Positions 8,521-16,395 of a DNA stretch of 64,000 bases are shown here, in pieces; position 1 is the first letter of the stretch, and each line of letters starts with the position of its first letter. The position numbers and the translations under genes are program-made. The notes beneath the pieces were generated by a model. That model saw only the letters and a program-made list of their open reading frames with translations, was not told the DNA's origin and did no database searches. The DNA comes from JAUWOY01 sp034431315 (lineage in GTDB: Bacteria > Chloroflexota > Anaerolineae > VGOG01), in contig DAOUDK010000023.1 of the NCBI GenBank assembly GCA_034431315.1, positions 55,016-119,015 on the forward strand. Direction: 5' to 3'.

Positions 8521-9774
8521 ATGCAAATCCTAACCATCACCTGGAAAGACCTGAAAATCCTCTTTAAGGACATCGGTGGCCTGGCCGCCCTCTTCTTGAT
8601 GCCCCTGGCCTTCATCGTGGTGATGAGCACGGCCCTCGGTGGGGCCTTCGGGGGCGGGGGCGATAACCCCATCGAGATTCTGGTGGTCAATCAGGACGAG
8701 GGAACCATCGCCGCCGACATCGTCAAAGGGTTGGACGAGATGGGTGCCTTCGCCGTCGAGGAGGAGTGGGAGGGCGAACCACTCACTCAGGAGGGGGCCG
8801 AGCAGCTCATCATTGATGAAAAGCACAACGTCGCCGTCGTCTTCCCGCCCGATTTCTCAGAGAAGCTGACGGCGAGAGCCTTCGGAGGCGAGGCAACCCA
8901 AACCGAGGCGTTGCTCATCGTGGACCCGGCCGTCTCGGAGCAGTGGCTGGGACCGATCAGGGGAACCCTGCAAGGGCTTCTGGAGAAGAGCGCCTTCGCT
9001 GCCCTGGCGCCCACAGGCATCGAGTTGATGTTCGCCCAACTCGCCCCCCACGCTCCCCCCGAGGCAGTGGAGGAGTTCAAGGCCCAGGCCCTGCGGCAGA
9101 TGTCCGGAGGCCTGGCGGGAAGTGAGGAGCCAGCCGTGACCATCGAGCAAGTCACCCCGCCGGGCATGCAGGTCGAGGAGTACCCCGACTCCTACCAGCA
9201 GAACGTGCCCGGCTACACGGTGATGGGCGTCTTCTTCATCGTCATGACCATCGCCCAGTCCATCCTGAGGGAGAAGCAGGAGGGAACCTTCCGACGGCTC
9301 CTGGCCGCCCCCGTCGGGCGGGCCTCCATCCTGGCCGGCAAGCTGCTGCCCTACTACATCGTCAACATCCTGCAGGTGGCGGTGATGTTCACCGTCGCCC
9401 GCCTCCTCTTCGGCATGGAGTGGGGCGACCCCCTGGGGCTCCTGGTCGTGACCCTGGCCGTGGCCGCAGCGGCCACCAGCCTGGGCGTCCTTGTCGCCGC
9501 CCTGGGCAAGAGCTCCACCCAGATCGAGGGCGTCGCCGCCGTGGGGGTGCTGGTGTTGGCCATGCTGGGCGGCTGCATGGTGCCCACCTTCGTCATGCCC
9601 GACTTCATGCAGACCCTCTCGAAGATCAGCCCCCACGCCTGGGCCATGGCCGGCTACCAGGACGTGCTGGTGCGAGGCTATGGAATAAACGGCATCTGGA
9701 CGGAGGTGGGGGCTCTGCTGGGCTTCGCCGCCCTCTTCTTCACCATTGGCGTCTGGCGCTTCAGGTTCGATTGA
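8521..9774 (+). CDS. ABC-2 exporter, permease subunit
   Basis: This 417-residue membrane protein of the ABC-2 (YhgE/DrrB-like) family has one N-terminal transmembrane helix (residues ~20-40), a ~190-residue external domain, and five to six helices in the C-terminal half. The segment REKQEGTFRRLLAAPVGRASILAGKLLPYY is the intracellular coupling region of the family (the motif EGTFRRLLAAPV is typical). AAAGGAG lies before the ATG. It works with the upstream ATPase; a terminator follows. Confidence 0.91.
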   Translation: MQILTITWKDLKILFKDIGGLAALFLMPLAFIVVMSTALGGAFGGGGDNPIEILVVNQDEGTIAADIVKGLDEMGAFAVEEEWEGEPLTQEGAEQLIIDEKHNVAVVFPPDFSEKLTARAFGGEATQTEALLIVDPAVSEQWLGPIRGTLQGLLEKSAFAALAPTGIELMFAQLAPHAPPEAVEEFKAQALRQMSGGLAGSEEPAVTIEQVTPPGMQVEEYPDSYQQNVPGYTVMGVFFIVMTIAQSILREKQEGTFRRLLAAPVGRASILAGKLLPYYIVNILQVAVMFTVARLLFGMEWGDPLGLLVVTLAVAAAATSLGVLVAALGKSSTQIEGVAAVGVLVLAMLGGCMVPTFVMPDFMQTLSKISPHAWAMAGYQDVLVRGYGINGIWTEVGALLGFAALFFTIGVWRFRFD

Positions 9775-9809
9775 TGACCTGGAGTATACGCTTTTCCTCT
9801 CCAGAGAAA

Positions 9810-9852
9810 AGCCCTAACCCGGCGGTTCACGCGGCTGGGTTGGGGCTTTTTT
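9810..9852 (+). terminator. Rho-independent terminator after the exporter operon
   Basis: The stem AGCCCTAACCC pairs with GGGTTGGGGCT (one G-T pair) and is followed by eight T. Its sequence is nearly the same as the terminator at 40959-40999, so these terminators belong to a recurring family. Confidence 0.88.
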
Positions 9853-9909
9853 TTCCCCGGCCTGCGCAACGCGAGAGAGCGTCTGCGATAGACTGGTATC
9901 ACAGGGCAC

Positions 9910-9938
9910 TTGACATCGGTGAGCAAAAGGTGTATAAT
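9910..9938 (+). promoter_or_regulatory. Consensus sigma-70 promoter of the feo operon
   Basis: TTGACA and TATAAT match consensus at all twelve positions with a 17-base spacer. Such a strong promoter would need tight repression, which the adjoining operator can provide. Confidence 0.9.
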
Positions 9939-9973
9939 TAGGTATGCCTTAAAATAGTATCTGGGCATACCTA
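9939..9973 (+). promoter_or_regulatory. Predicted metal-regulator operator (inverted repeat)
   Basis: A perfect 10-bp inverted repeat, TAGGTATGCC at 9939-9948 and GGCATACCTA at 9964-9973, begins at the base after the -10 box and spans the likely start site. TTAGG/CCTAA-like half-sites resemble DtxR/IdeR/MntR boxes. Autoregulation by the DtxR-type protein encoded next is inferred. Confidence 0.75.
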
Positions 9974-9992
9974 TTATTCTAAGGAGAAGCCG

Positions 9993-10646
9993 ATGGTCAC
10001 TGAGAGTGCTGAGGAGTATCTGGGGGCGATCTACAAGCTCGGGGAAGAAGAACAACTGGTCGCTCTCTCCACCCTGGCCGAGCGTCTGGAGATCTCGTCT
10101 GTGTCGGCCAACGAGATGGTCAGGAAGCTGGTTGAGCGGAAGCTGGTTCTCTATGAGCCCTACAAGGGGGTATCGCTGACCCCGGCGGGCCAGGCCCAGG
10201 CTCTGGCGGTGATTCGCCGCCACCGTCTATGGGAGTGTTTCCTCACCGATGTCCTGGGCTTGTCTTGGGATCTGGTGCACGAGGAAGCCTGTCGGCTGGA
10301 GCACGCCACCTCGCCCCTGGTGGAGGAGCGACTGGCCCAGCTTCTCGGCGAGCCGGAGGCTTGCCCTCACGGCCACCCAGTGCCAACAGCCGAGGGAGAG
10401 ATGGCTGTCGAGGCTGGGCGTCCCCTGGCCGAACTCACGGCAGGAGAAAGGGCGAGAGTACTGCGCGTGCCGGAGGGAGACGACGACCTGTTGCGGTATC
10501 TGGCTACCCTGGGGTTAAAACCCCAGGCCACGGTCCAGGTCGAGGCAGTGGCTCCTTTCCAGGGCCCGCTGACGGTGCAGGTCGGAGAAGCGCAACACGT
10601 TTTGGGGCGAGAGCTGGCCTCACAGATCGTAGTGCGGCCACTGTGA
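9993..10646 (+). CDS. DtxR/MntR-type metal-dependent transcriptional regulator
   Basis: It is predicted to repress the iron-uptake genes when Fe(II) (or Mn) is bound. The 217-residue protein has an N-terminal winged helix (TESAEEYLGAIYKL; SVSANEMVRKLVERKLV), a dimerisation/metal-binding domain with the conserved H-R-x-x-E pattern in IRRHRLWECFL and HEEACRLEHA, and a C-terminal SH3/FeoA-like domain. The length matches the three-domain DtxR/IdeR type. It heads the operon containing feoA and feoB. Confidence 0.92.
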   Translation: MVTESAEEYLGAIYKLGEEEQLVALSTLAERLEISSVSANEMVRKLVERKLVLYEPYKGVSLTPAGQAQALAVIRRHRLWECFLTDVLGLSWDLVHEEACRLEHATSPLVEERLAQLLGEPEACPHGHPVPTAEGEMAVEAGRPLAELTAGERARVLRVPEGDDDLLRYLATLGLKPQATVQVEAVAPFQGPLTVQVGEAQHVLGRELASQIVVRPL

Positions 10647-10704
10647 CCGCTTCTTTTTTCGTCTATTGCATTGCAAATACTTGGTAAAAGCAGGAGGATC
10701 TTTA

Positions 10705-10953
10705 ATGAATGAACAGCGAATATCGCTGAGTGCCCTGGCTCCCGGCGAGGTGGGGGTGGTGCGCCAGTTGGCTGGGGGGCGGGGATTCATAAGCCGCCTG
10801 GCCACGTTGGGTTTCACCCTGGGAGTCGAGGTGAACATGGTGCAGAACTTTGGCCACGGTCCCCTCATTGTCCTGGTGCGGGATACCCGCGTAGCCTTGG
10901 GACGAGGTGAGGCGATGAAGGTGCTGGTGGGGAGAATGACCAATGACCAATGA
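10705..10953 (+). CDS. feoA: Ferrous iron transport protein A
   Basis: It is a small SH3-fold cytoplasmic protein that supports FeoB. It has 82 residues from MNEQRISLSALAPGEV; the motifs RLATLGFTLGVEV and GHGPLIVLVRDTRVALGRGEA are the usual FeoA core. AGGAGG lies nine bases before the ATG. An upstream in-frame start adds 13 residues but has no ribosome site. The 3' end overlaps the feoB start by 11 bases, implying translational coupling. Confidence 0.93.
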   Translation: MNEQRISLSALAPGEVGVVRQLAGGRGFISRLATLGFTLGVEVNMVQNFGHGPLIVLVRDTRVALGRGEAMKVLVGRMTNDQ

Positions 10954-12991
10954 CCAAAGTTCAAAATCCAAAGTTCAAAGTCCAAAGTCCAAAGCCCCAG
11001 ATCAGATAACCGTCGCTCTGACCGGGCAACCCAACGTGGGGAAATCCACTGTCTTCAACCTGCTGACCGGCCTCAGCCAGCACGTGGGCAACTGGCCGGG
11101 CAAGACCATTGAGCAGAAGACCGGCACCTATCATCACAACGGCACCACAGTGCGGATCGTGGACCTGCCCGGCACCTACAGCCTGACTGCTAACTCCCTC
11201 GAAGAGCAGATCGCCCGCGACTACATCATCAAAGAGAAGCCCGACGTGGTGGTGGCCATCGTCAACGCCGCCGCCCTGGAGCGCAGCCTGTACCTGGTGG
11301 CCGAGCTCCTGGAGCTGTCGGTGCCAGTAGTGTTGGGACTGAACATGACAGACGTGGCCGAGCAGCAGCGGATGCACATCGAGCCGCACGTTCTGGAGGC
11401 CGCATTGTGTCTCCCCGTCGTGCCGATGGTGGCCTCCAAAAACCAGGGCACGCGGGAACTGGTGGAGGCCGTAGACCGCCTGGCAAGCGACCCGGATAGC
11501 TATGACCCTTGCCGCCCTGGGATCCGCGCGGATCACCAGGCGGTGTTGGCCCAGCTCCAGCAGATCATCGCCGGGCAGGTGCCAGAACCCTATCCAGAGG
11601 ACTGGGTGGCCCTCAAGCTCCTGGAAGGCGACCGGGAGATCACCCGAATGATGCAGGAGCGGTTGTCGCCGGAGAAATGGGAACGGGTGCACTCCATCCT
11701 GATGGAACACGAGGACGCCATCCTGGCGGTAGCCGGGGCCCGCTACGAGTGGATCGGGCGGATGGTGCGAGCCGCGTTGGTGCGCCCCACCTTCGGCCAG
11801 ATCACCCTGACCGACCGGGTGGACCGCGTCGCCACCCACCCCTTCTGGGGGCTGCTGGTGCTGGTGGGGATACTGGGCCTGGTGTTCTGGCTGACCTACG
11901 CCGTGGGCGCGCCGTTGCAGGGGCTGCTGGACACCTACCTGGTGCAGGCCGGGGCGGAAGGGGTGCGCGCAGCTCTGAATGGTGCACCAGCCTGGTTGGT
12001 GGGGCTCCTGGCCGACGGCGTGATCGGTGGGGCGGGGATGGTGGTCACCTTCCTGCCCATCCTGATCATCTTCTTTGCCGCGTTGGCCTTTCTGGAAGAC
12101 GTAGGGTACATGGCCCGGGGAGCCTACGTCATGGACCGCTTCATGCACCTGATGGGGTTGCACGGCAAGAGCTTTTTGCCCCTCTTCCTGGGATTCGGCT
12201 GCAACGTGCCGGCAGTGATGGGGGCGCGAGTGGTGGAGGGGCAACAGGCCAGGCTGCTTACCATCCTGCTGGCTCCCCTGGTGCCCTGTACGGCGCGGAT
12301 GGCCGTCCTGGCTGTGTTGGCTCCCATCTTCTTCGGCTCCCACGCTGCGCTGGTCTCCGGGGGGCTGGTGGGACTTAGCCTGGTGCTGCTGGCGATCATA
12401 GGCGTTGCCCTCCACGAGCTGGTGCTGGGGGGCGAGCACATGGCTTTCATCATGGAGTTGCCGCTGTATCACCTGCCCAACTTCCGCACCATTGGCCTCT
12501 CGGTGTGGCAGCGGTTGGTGGCCTTTCTCAAGAAGTCGGGCAGCATCATCCTGGTCGTTTCAGTGGTGGTCTGGGCTCTCTCGGTCCTGCCAGGCGGGGA
12601 GATCGAGTCGAGCTACCTGGCGGCCATGGGGCGACTGCTGGCGCCGTTGGGAAGGCTGATGGGCCTGGGCTGGCGGATGATGGTGGCGCTGCTGACCAGC
12701 TTCGTGGCCAAAGAGAACACCATCGCCACCCTGGGCGTCCTTTATAGCACGGGCGAGGAAGGGGCGCGTCTGGCCGACACCTTGTCCGGCGTGCTGACCC
12801 CGGCAGCGGCGCTAGCCTTCCTGGCGATGCAGATGTTGTTCGTTCCCTGTGTGGCCGTGGTGGCCACCATCCGCCAGGAGACGGGATCGTGGAAATGGAC
12901 CGCTTTCAACATCGCGTTGTTACTGGTCCTTTCCTTCAGTGTGGGCATCGCCATCTATCAGGGAGCCATGCTGGTGGGATGGGGGGTGTGA
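10943..12991 (+). CDS. feoB: Ferrous iron transporter B (GTPase-permease)
   Basis: It is the Fe(II) permease of the inner membrane with a cytosolic G domain. The 682-residue protein has G1 GQPNVGKST near residue 28, G3 DLPGTYSL, and G4 NMTDVAE, followed by a helical GDI domain and two Gate regions with about ten transmembrane helices; FGCNVPAV contains the conserved channel cysteine. The first ~20 residues (SSKSKVQSPKSK) come from a TCCAAAG microrepeat and are not part of the family core. A FeoC-like gene follows one base after the stop. Confidence 0.95.
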   Translation: MTNDQSSKSKVQSPKSKAPDQITVALTGQPNVGKSTVFNLLTGLSQHVGNWPGKTIEQKTGTYHHNGTTVRIVDLPGTYSLTANSLEEQIARDYIIKEKPDVVVAIVNAAALERSLYLVAELLELSVPVVLGLNMTDVAEQQRMHIEPHVLEAALCLPVVPMVASKNQGTRELVEAVDRLASDPDSYDPCRPGIRADHQAVLAQLQQIIAGQVPEPYPEDWVALKLLEGDREITRMMQERLSPEKWERVHSILMEHEDAILAVAGARYEWIGRMVRAALVRPTFGQITLTDRVDRVATHPFWGLLVLVGILGLVFWLTYAVGAPLQGLLDTYLVQAGAEGVRAALNGAPAWLVGLLADGVIGGAGMVVTFLPILIIFFAALAFLEDVGYMARGAYVMDRFMHLMGLHGKSFLPLFLGFGCNVPAVMGARVVEGQQARLLTILLAPLVPCTARMAVLAVLAPIFFGSHAALVSGGLVGLSLVLLAIIGVALHELVLGGEHMAFIMELPLYHLPNFRTIGLSVWQRLVAFLKKSGSIILVVSVVVWALSVLPGGEIESSYLAAMGRLLAPLGRLMGLGWRMMVALLTSFVAKENTIATLGVLYSTGEEGARLADTLSGVLTPAAALAFLAMQMLFVPCVAVVATIRQETGSWKWTAFNIALLLVLSFSVGIAIYQGAMLVGWGV

Positions 12992-12992
12992 G

Positions 12993-13253
12993 GTGCTGCA
13001 GAGATTGCTGGAGTTGGTGGCCGAAGGTGGCTTGCGCAGCTACGCCGACCTGGCGCGGGAGCTTGGGGTAAGCGAGGGGCTGGTGGGGCAGATGATCGAG
13101 CACCTGGCGCGGATGGGGTATTTGCGACCGGTGGCTGGCGATTGCGAGTCCCGATGCACTGGCTGCTCCCTGGCCAAGACCTGTGCCATCGGTGGGCCAG
13201 CGCGAGTGTGGGCGCTGACGGAGAAGGGGGGACCGAGAGATGTCAGGACGTAG
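12993..13253 (+). CDS. feoC: FeoC-like winged-helix protein with Cys cluster
   Basis: This 86-residue protein starts at a GTG one base after the feoB stop. The first ~45 residues form a winged helix (LARELGVSEGLVGQMIEHLARMGYL). A cysteine cluster CESRCTGCSLAKTC follows, spaced as in FeoC proteins that bind an oxygen-sensitive [4Fe-4S] cluster. FeoC is thought to control FeoB stability or activity. The 3' end overlaps the next gene by 14 bases. The assignment rests on position, length and the cysteine pattern. Confidence 0.85.
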   Translation: MLQRLLELVAEGGLRSYADLARELGVSEGLVGQMIEHLARMGYLRPVAGDCESRCTGCSLAKTCAIGGPARVWALTEKGGPRDVRT

Positions 13254-13884
13254 AGATAGGAACCCGTTCGGCATCTGTACCTGGCAGGACGTTTCCCAGT
13301 GCACCGATTGTCCCATCGGCGACACGCTGAACTGCCGCTTTAACTGGGGCGACTTGTTGTACTTCCTGGCAGGTTTCCTGCCACCTGCGATTGCCATCGT
13401 CGCCGGGATGATGCGGGGCGGATTTGGCTGGTATCTCGTCGGCTGGGTTGGCTACATGATGTTTTTCTTCTTCGTGTGGGAGGCCCGCATCCTGTGCAGC
13501 CATTGCCCCTACTGGGATGAGGACGGGCGCGTTCTGCATTGTCTGGCCAATTACGGGGTGATCAAGATCTGGCGATACCGCCCGGAGCCGATGAGCACCT
13601 CGGAGAAAGTGCAGTTTCTGGTGGGCGTCGGGATCATGGTGATTTATCCCTTCCCGTTCCTGATCGTTGGCGGGCAGTACATCCTGGCGTTGATCGCGCT
13701 GGCGGGCCTGGTCAGCTTCGGGTTCAGCCTGAAGAAGCACGTCTGCACGCGCTGCGTGAACTTCTCCTGCCCGGCCAACGGCGTCCCCAAAGAAATCGTT
13801 GACGCTTACCTGAGGCGCAACCCGGTGATGCGCCGGGCGTGGGAGGAAAGCGGCTACCAACTTTCTCAACAATCAGGAGGGTGA
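13240..13884 (+). CDS. Cys-rich polytopic membrane protein of the feo operon, function unknown
   Basis: I do not recognise a named family. The 214-residue protein has an N-terminal cysteine group (CTWQDVSQCTDCPIGDTLNC), two transmembrane helices (residues ~30-80), a second group (CSHCPYWDEDGRVLHC), two more helices (~125-160), and a third group (CTRCVNFSCP). At least nine cysteines on the membrane-facing sides suggest metal or Fe-S binding. It overlaps the FeoC-like gene, so it is translated with it. A role in iron trafficking or redox sensing for FeoB is an inference from position only. Confidence 0.8.
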   Translation: MSGRRDRNPFGICTWQDVSQCTDCPIGDTLNCRFNWGDLLYFLAGFLPPAIAIVAGMMRGGFGWYLVGWVGYMMFFFFVWEARILCSHCPYWDEDGRVLHCLANYGVIKIWRYRPEPMSTSEKVQFLVGVGIMVIYPFPFLIVGGQYILALIALAGLVSFGFSLKKHVCTRCVNFSCPANGVPKEIVDAYLRRNPVMRRAWEESGYQLSQQSGG

Positions 13885-13887
13885 GAA

Positions 13888-14451
13888 ATGGAACTGCTTC
13901 CCGCACTTCAAATCGGATGGCTCAATGGATGGGTTCTATTAGTTGTACTGTATTCGATATTCGGCCTTCTGCTGCTGGTCTTCCCCAAGGAGGTGGTAGG
14001 GCGGCTTTACGATCGCTCCGGCTGGAGCAGGAGGCAGAGGGTACTCACTCTCATAGGGAAACTACTGATAGCCCTCGTCTGGTTTCCATTGATAATCTTC
14101 ACGCCCCTGAAGATAGGGACTCCAGTCTTCGTTCTTGGGATCGTCGTATTCGCCCTTGGTTTGGCTGGATTCGTCGTTGCTCTCTTCAACTTCAGGAACA
14201 CGCCGCTAGACCAGCCGGTTACGAGGGGGCTCTACAGGGTATCACGCCATCCACAGCAGTTCACGCTACTTGTTTCGGCCGTGGGCATTTCGATTGCCAT
14301 AGGCTCGTGGCTCGCCCTCTTGATGCTATTGTTGGGGCTGGTGTTCACTCACCTTAAAATTCTGGCCGAGGAAGCCTCTTGCCTGAGGCAATACGGTGAC
14401 TCATACCGCGCCTACATGGAACGCGTGCCTCGCTATTTCCTGTTCTTCTGA
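13888..14451 (+). CDS. Isoprenylcysteine carboxyl methyltransferase-like membrane protein (copy 1)
   Basis: This 187-residue integral membrane protein of the ICMT/PEMT (NnrU-like) superfamily has about five helices. The C-terminal part has GLYRVSRHPQQ (the R-H-P motif contacts S-adenosylmethionine) and EEASCLRQYGDSYRAYMERVPRY, the conserved E-E-x-x-Y segment. Bacterial members methylate unknown substrates. It follows the Cys-rich membrane protein by three bases and may be the last gene of the feo operon. Two related genes occur in this window. Confidence 0.82.
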   Translation: MELLPALQIGWLNGWVLLVVLYSIFGLLLLVFPKEVVGRLYDRSGWSRRQRVLTLIGKLLIALVWFPLIIFTPLKIGTPVFVLGIVVFALGLAGFVVALFNFRNTPLDQPVTRGLYRVSRHPQQFTLLVSAVGISIAIGSWLALLMLLLGLVFTHLKILAEEASCLRQYGDSYRAYMERVPRYFLFF

Positions 14452-14552
14452 AGGGGGGAAGAAGATGTTCACAGAGAGACAGAGGGAGGAGGGACTGGTC
14501 GAGGAAATACTGAGCAGAGGCGACCTCGACTTAGACAAAGGAGAAGCGAACT

Positions 14553-15245
14553 ATGCACAAAAGAATCGGTATCCTGGGCGGTATGAGCCCTGAGTCTACG
14601 GTCGAGTATTATCAGTACATCACGCGCGCCTACACCGAGCGCTTTGGCGACTATGGCTACCCAGAAATCATCATCTACAGCGTTAGCTTTCAACCCTACG
14701 TGGATTGGTCTGGACAGGGTCGTTGGGACCTGGTGGCACAGGGCTTGAGCAAGGCTGCGCAAAAGCTTGAGGCGGCGGGCGCGGATTTCATCGTCATCGC
14801 CACCAACACCATGCACCTGGTCTTCGATCAGGTACAGGCCAGCGTCAACGTCCCGATGCTGAGCCTGCTCGACACCGTCGGCGAGGCCATCCTGGCGCGG
14901 GGAATGAAGACGGTGGGGCTGCTGGGCACCAGGTTCACCATGGAGAAGACCTTCTACCAGGATGCGCTGGCTCGAAAAGGCGTCACCGTGCTGGTGCCCG
15001 ACGCCGACGACCGTGAGTACGTGAACACCGTCATCTACGATGAACTGGTCGCCGGCCAGATCCGCGACGAGTCGCGGGCCGGATTCGTCGCCATCATCGA
15101 GAAACTGGCCGAACGTGGGGCAGAAGGCGTCATCCTGGGCTGCACCGAAATCCCCTTGTTGGTCAGCGAAGCGGACGCGGGGATACCGCTGTTTGATACG
15201 ACGGTCATTCACGCCGAGGCGGCGCTGAATTACGCGCTGCGGTGA
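14553..15245 (+). CDS. Aspartate/glutamate racemase family (YgeA/RacX-like)
   Basis: It is predicted to interconvert L- and D-amino acids without cofactor. The 230-residue protein matches the YgeA-type subgroup: GILGGMSPESTVEYY at the start, VIATNTMHLV (this position holds Thr rather than the first catalytic Cys, as in E. coli YgeA), LLGTRFTMEKTFY, and GVILGCTEIPLL with the second catalytic Cys. GAGAAGCGAAC precedes the ATG. A role in D-amino-acid supply or turnover of peptidoglycan is inferred from the family. Confidence 0.88.
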   Translation: MHKRIGILGGMSPESTVEYYQYITRAYTERFGDYGYPEIIIYSVSFQPYVDWSGQGRWDLVAQGLSKAAQKLEAAGADFIVIATNTMHLVFDQVQASVNVPMLSLLDTVGEAILARGMKTVGLLGTRFTMEKTFYQDALARKGVTVLVPDADDREYVNTVIYDELVAGQIRDESRAGFVAIIEKLAERGAEGVILGCTEIPLLVSEADAGIPLFDTTVIHAEAALNYALR

Positions 15246-15271
15246 CCACGCGGGAGGCTTAAAATGACTGA

Positions 15272-15373
15272 GACCATCAGTTGCTGGCCCTCTCGCCACG
15301 CATCGTCTACGTCGGCCACGGCGGGCCGTTTGAAAACCTGTCTGGTCCGATCAGGCTGATCGGAAAACAATGA
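15272..15373 (+). pseudogene. C-terminal remnant of an MBL-fold hydrolase
   Basis: An open stretch with no start codon reads LLALSPRIVYVGHGGPFENL and ends at TGA. The pattern P-R-x-x-Y-x-G-H-G-G-P-F is the typical last metal-ligand strand of metallo-beta-lactamase-fold hydrolases, so this is probably the surviving tail of a deleted gene. It lies immediately before a complete MBL-fold gene, whose ribosome site overlaps the TGA. Confidence 0.45.
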
Positions 15374-15387
15374 AAGGAGATGGTGCA

Positions 15388-16395
15388 ATGAAAATCGAAC
15401 AGACGATTGCTATTGGCCTGGGTGGTCTTACAGGGGCCGCTGCTGGAGGGCTGGTGGCCCGCTTTTACCTGGGCCGCCGTCGCGCCAACCGGGTCTGGGC
15501 CAGTGCCCGCCACCCCAAACTCAAGGACGTGGGCACGGTGAAACGCCTCACCATTCTACCCCTCATTGACTGGTACACCGCCCGCGACCCTTCGACAAGC
15601 TCAGGGCAAGCCCTGATAGGCGAGTCGGGCGTCTCCTACCTCGTCCGCGCCGACGACACCACCATCCTCTTCGACGTCGGCTACAACACGCGGGGCGAGC
15701 ACCCCTCCCCGCTGCTGCGCAATATGGCGGCCTTGGGCGTGGAGGCGGCTGACATTGACGCGATAGTCATCTCCCACGCGCACGAGGATCACGTGGGGGG
15801 CAGGTCGCACATGATGCAACGAACCTTTGCCCTATCGGGCCAGCCGGTTGATCTGAAGGGCATCCCCGCCTACGTGCCGGTGCCGCTGTCCAACCCCACG
15901 ACGCGGGTCACGGTCGTGGACGGGCCGCTTGTCATCGCCCCCGGCATCGCCAGCCTGGGCCCCATCCCCCGCCAACTGTTCTTCCTGGGCTGGACGCCGG
16001 AGCAGTCGCTGGCGGTCAACGTGGAGGGGAAAGGCATCGTGCTCATCATTGGCTGCGGGCACTCCACCCTCCAGCGCATAGTTGGCCGGGCGGAGATGCT
16101 GTTCGACGAGCCACTCTACGGCATCGTCGGTGGGTTGCACTACCCGGTGACCGCCTCGCGGGAGGTGAAGTTCGGGCTGCCATTGCAGCGCATCTTTGGC
16201 ACGGGCAAATGGCCCTGGGACCCGATCAGCCGACAGGACGTGGAGACCGCCATCGCCTACCTGCAGTGTCGCCATCCGCAACTGGTTGCCCTCTCGCCCC
16301 ACGACAGTTGTGACTGGAGCATCGAGGCCTTTCGGAGCGCGTTCGGCGCAGCGTATCGAGACGTGCAGGTCGGGAAAGAGATTGTCGTGCCATGA
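15388..16395 (+). CDS. Membrane-anchored MBL-fold metallohydrolase
   Basis: This 335-residue protein has an N-terminal hydrophobic segment (residues 5-28) followed by the metallo-beta-lactamase fold. The metal motif is SHAHEDHVGG, with further ligands in GCGHSTL and LHYPV. It resembles the subgroup often named for 7,8-dihydropterin-6-methyl-PABA phosphate synthase; the substrate is not known. AAAGGAGATGG precedes this ATG, which is preferred to an in-frame ATG six codons earlier. Near residue 70 the peptide DPSTSSGQA is encoded by an inserted genomic repeat. The stop overlaps the next start (ATGA). Confidence 0.85.
   Translation: MKIEQTIAIGLGGLTGAAAGGLVARFYLGRRRANRVWASARHPKLKDVGTVKRLTILPLIDWYTARDPSTSSGQALIGESGVSYLVRADDTTILFDVGYNTRGEHPSPLLRNMAALGVEAADIDAIVISHAHEDHVGGRSHMMQRTFALSGQPVDLKGIPAYVPVPLSNPTTRVTVVDGPLVIAPGIASLGPIPRQLFFLGWTPEQSLAVNVEGKGIVLIIGCGHSTLQRIVGRAEMLFDEPLYGIVGGLHYPVTASREVKFGLPLQRIFGTGKWPWDPISRQDVETAIAYLQCRHPQLVALSPHDSCDWSIEAFRSAFGAAYRDVQVGKEIVVP
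15588..15616 (+). repeat. CCTTCGACAAGCTCAGG-type repeat inside a coding sequence
   Basis: CCCTTCGACAAGCTCAGGGC plus AAGCCCTGA lies in-frame in the MBL-fold gene and is translated as PSTSSGQAL. A related copy, on the other strand, lies at 19628-19646 between genes, and a degenerate piece at 33847-33855. This repeat type is widespread in Chloroflexota and some other genomes. Confidence 0.75.

Noticed and set aside
8857..9636. Long minus-strand open frame opposite the ABC-2 permease gene
   Set aside because: It is low-complexity (His, Gly, Asp, Gln-rich), has no ribosome site, and lies wholly antisense to a clear permease gene; it is a GC-rich shadow.
10961..12472. 503-codon minus-strand open frame opposite feoB
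   Set aside because: The composition (His/Gln/Gly/Pro) is that of antisense to a GC-rich membrane-protein gene, and FeoB is unmistakable on the plus strand.
14465..14593. 42-codon open frame between the ICMT-like and racemase genes
   Set aside because: It has a fair ribosome site, but the sequence (MFTERQREEGLVEEILSR) starts in an ACAGAGAGACAGAGG-like repeat and its end overlaps the racemase start in another frame; too little support.
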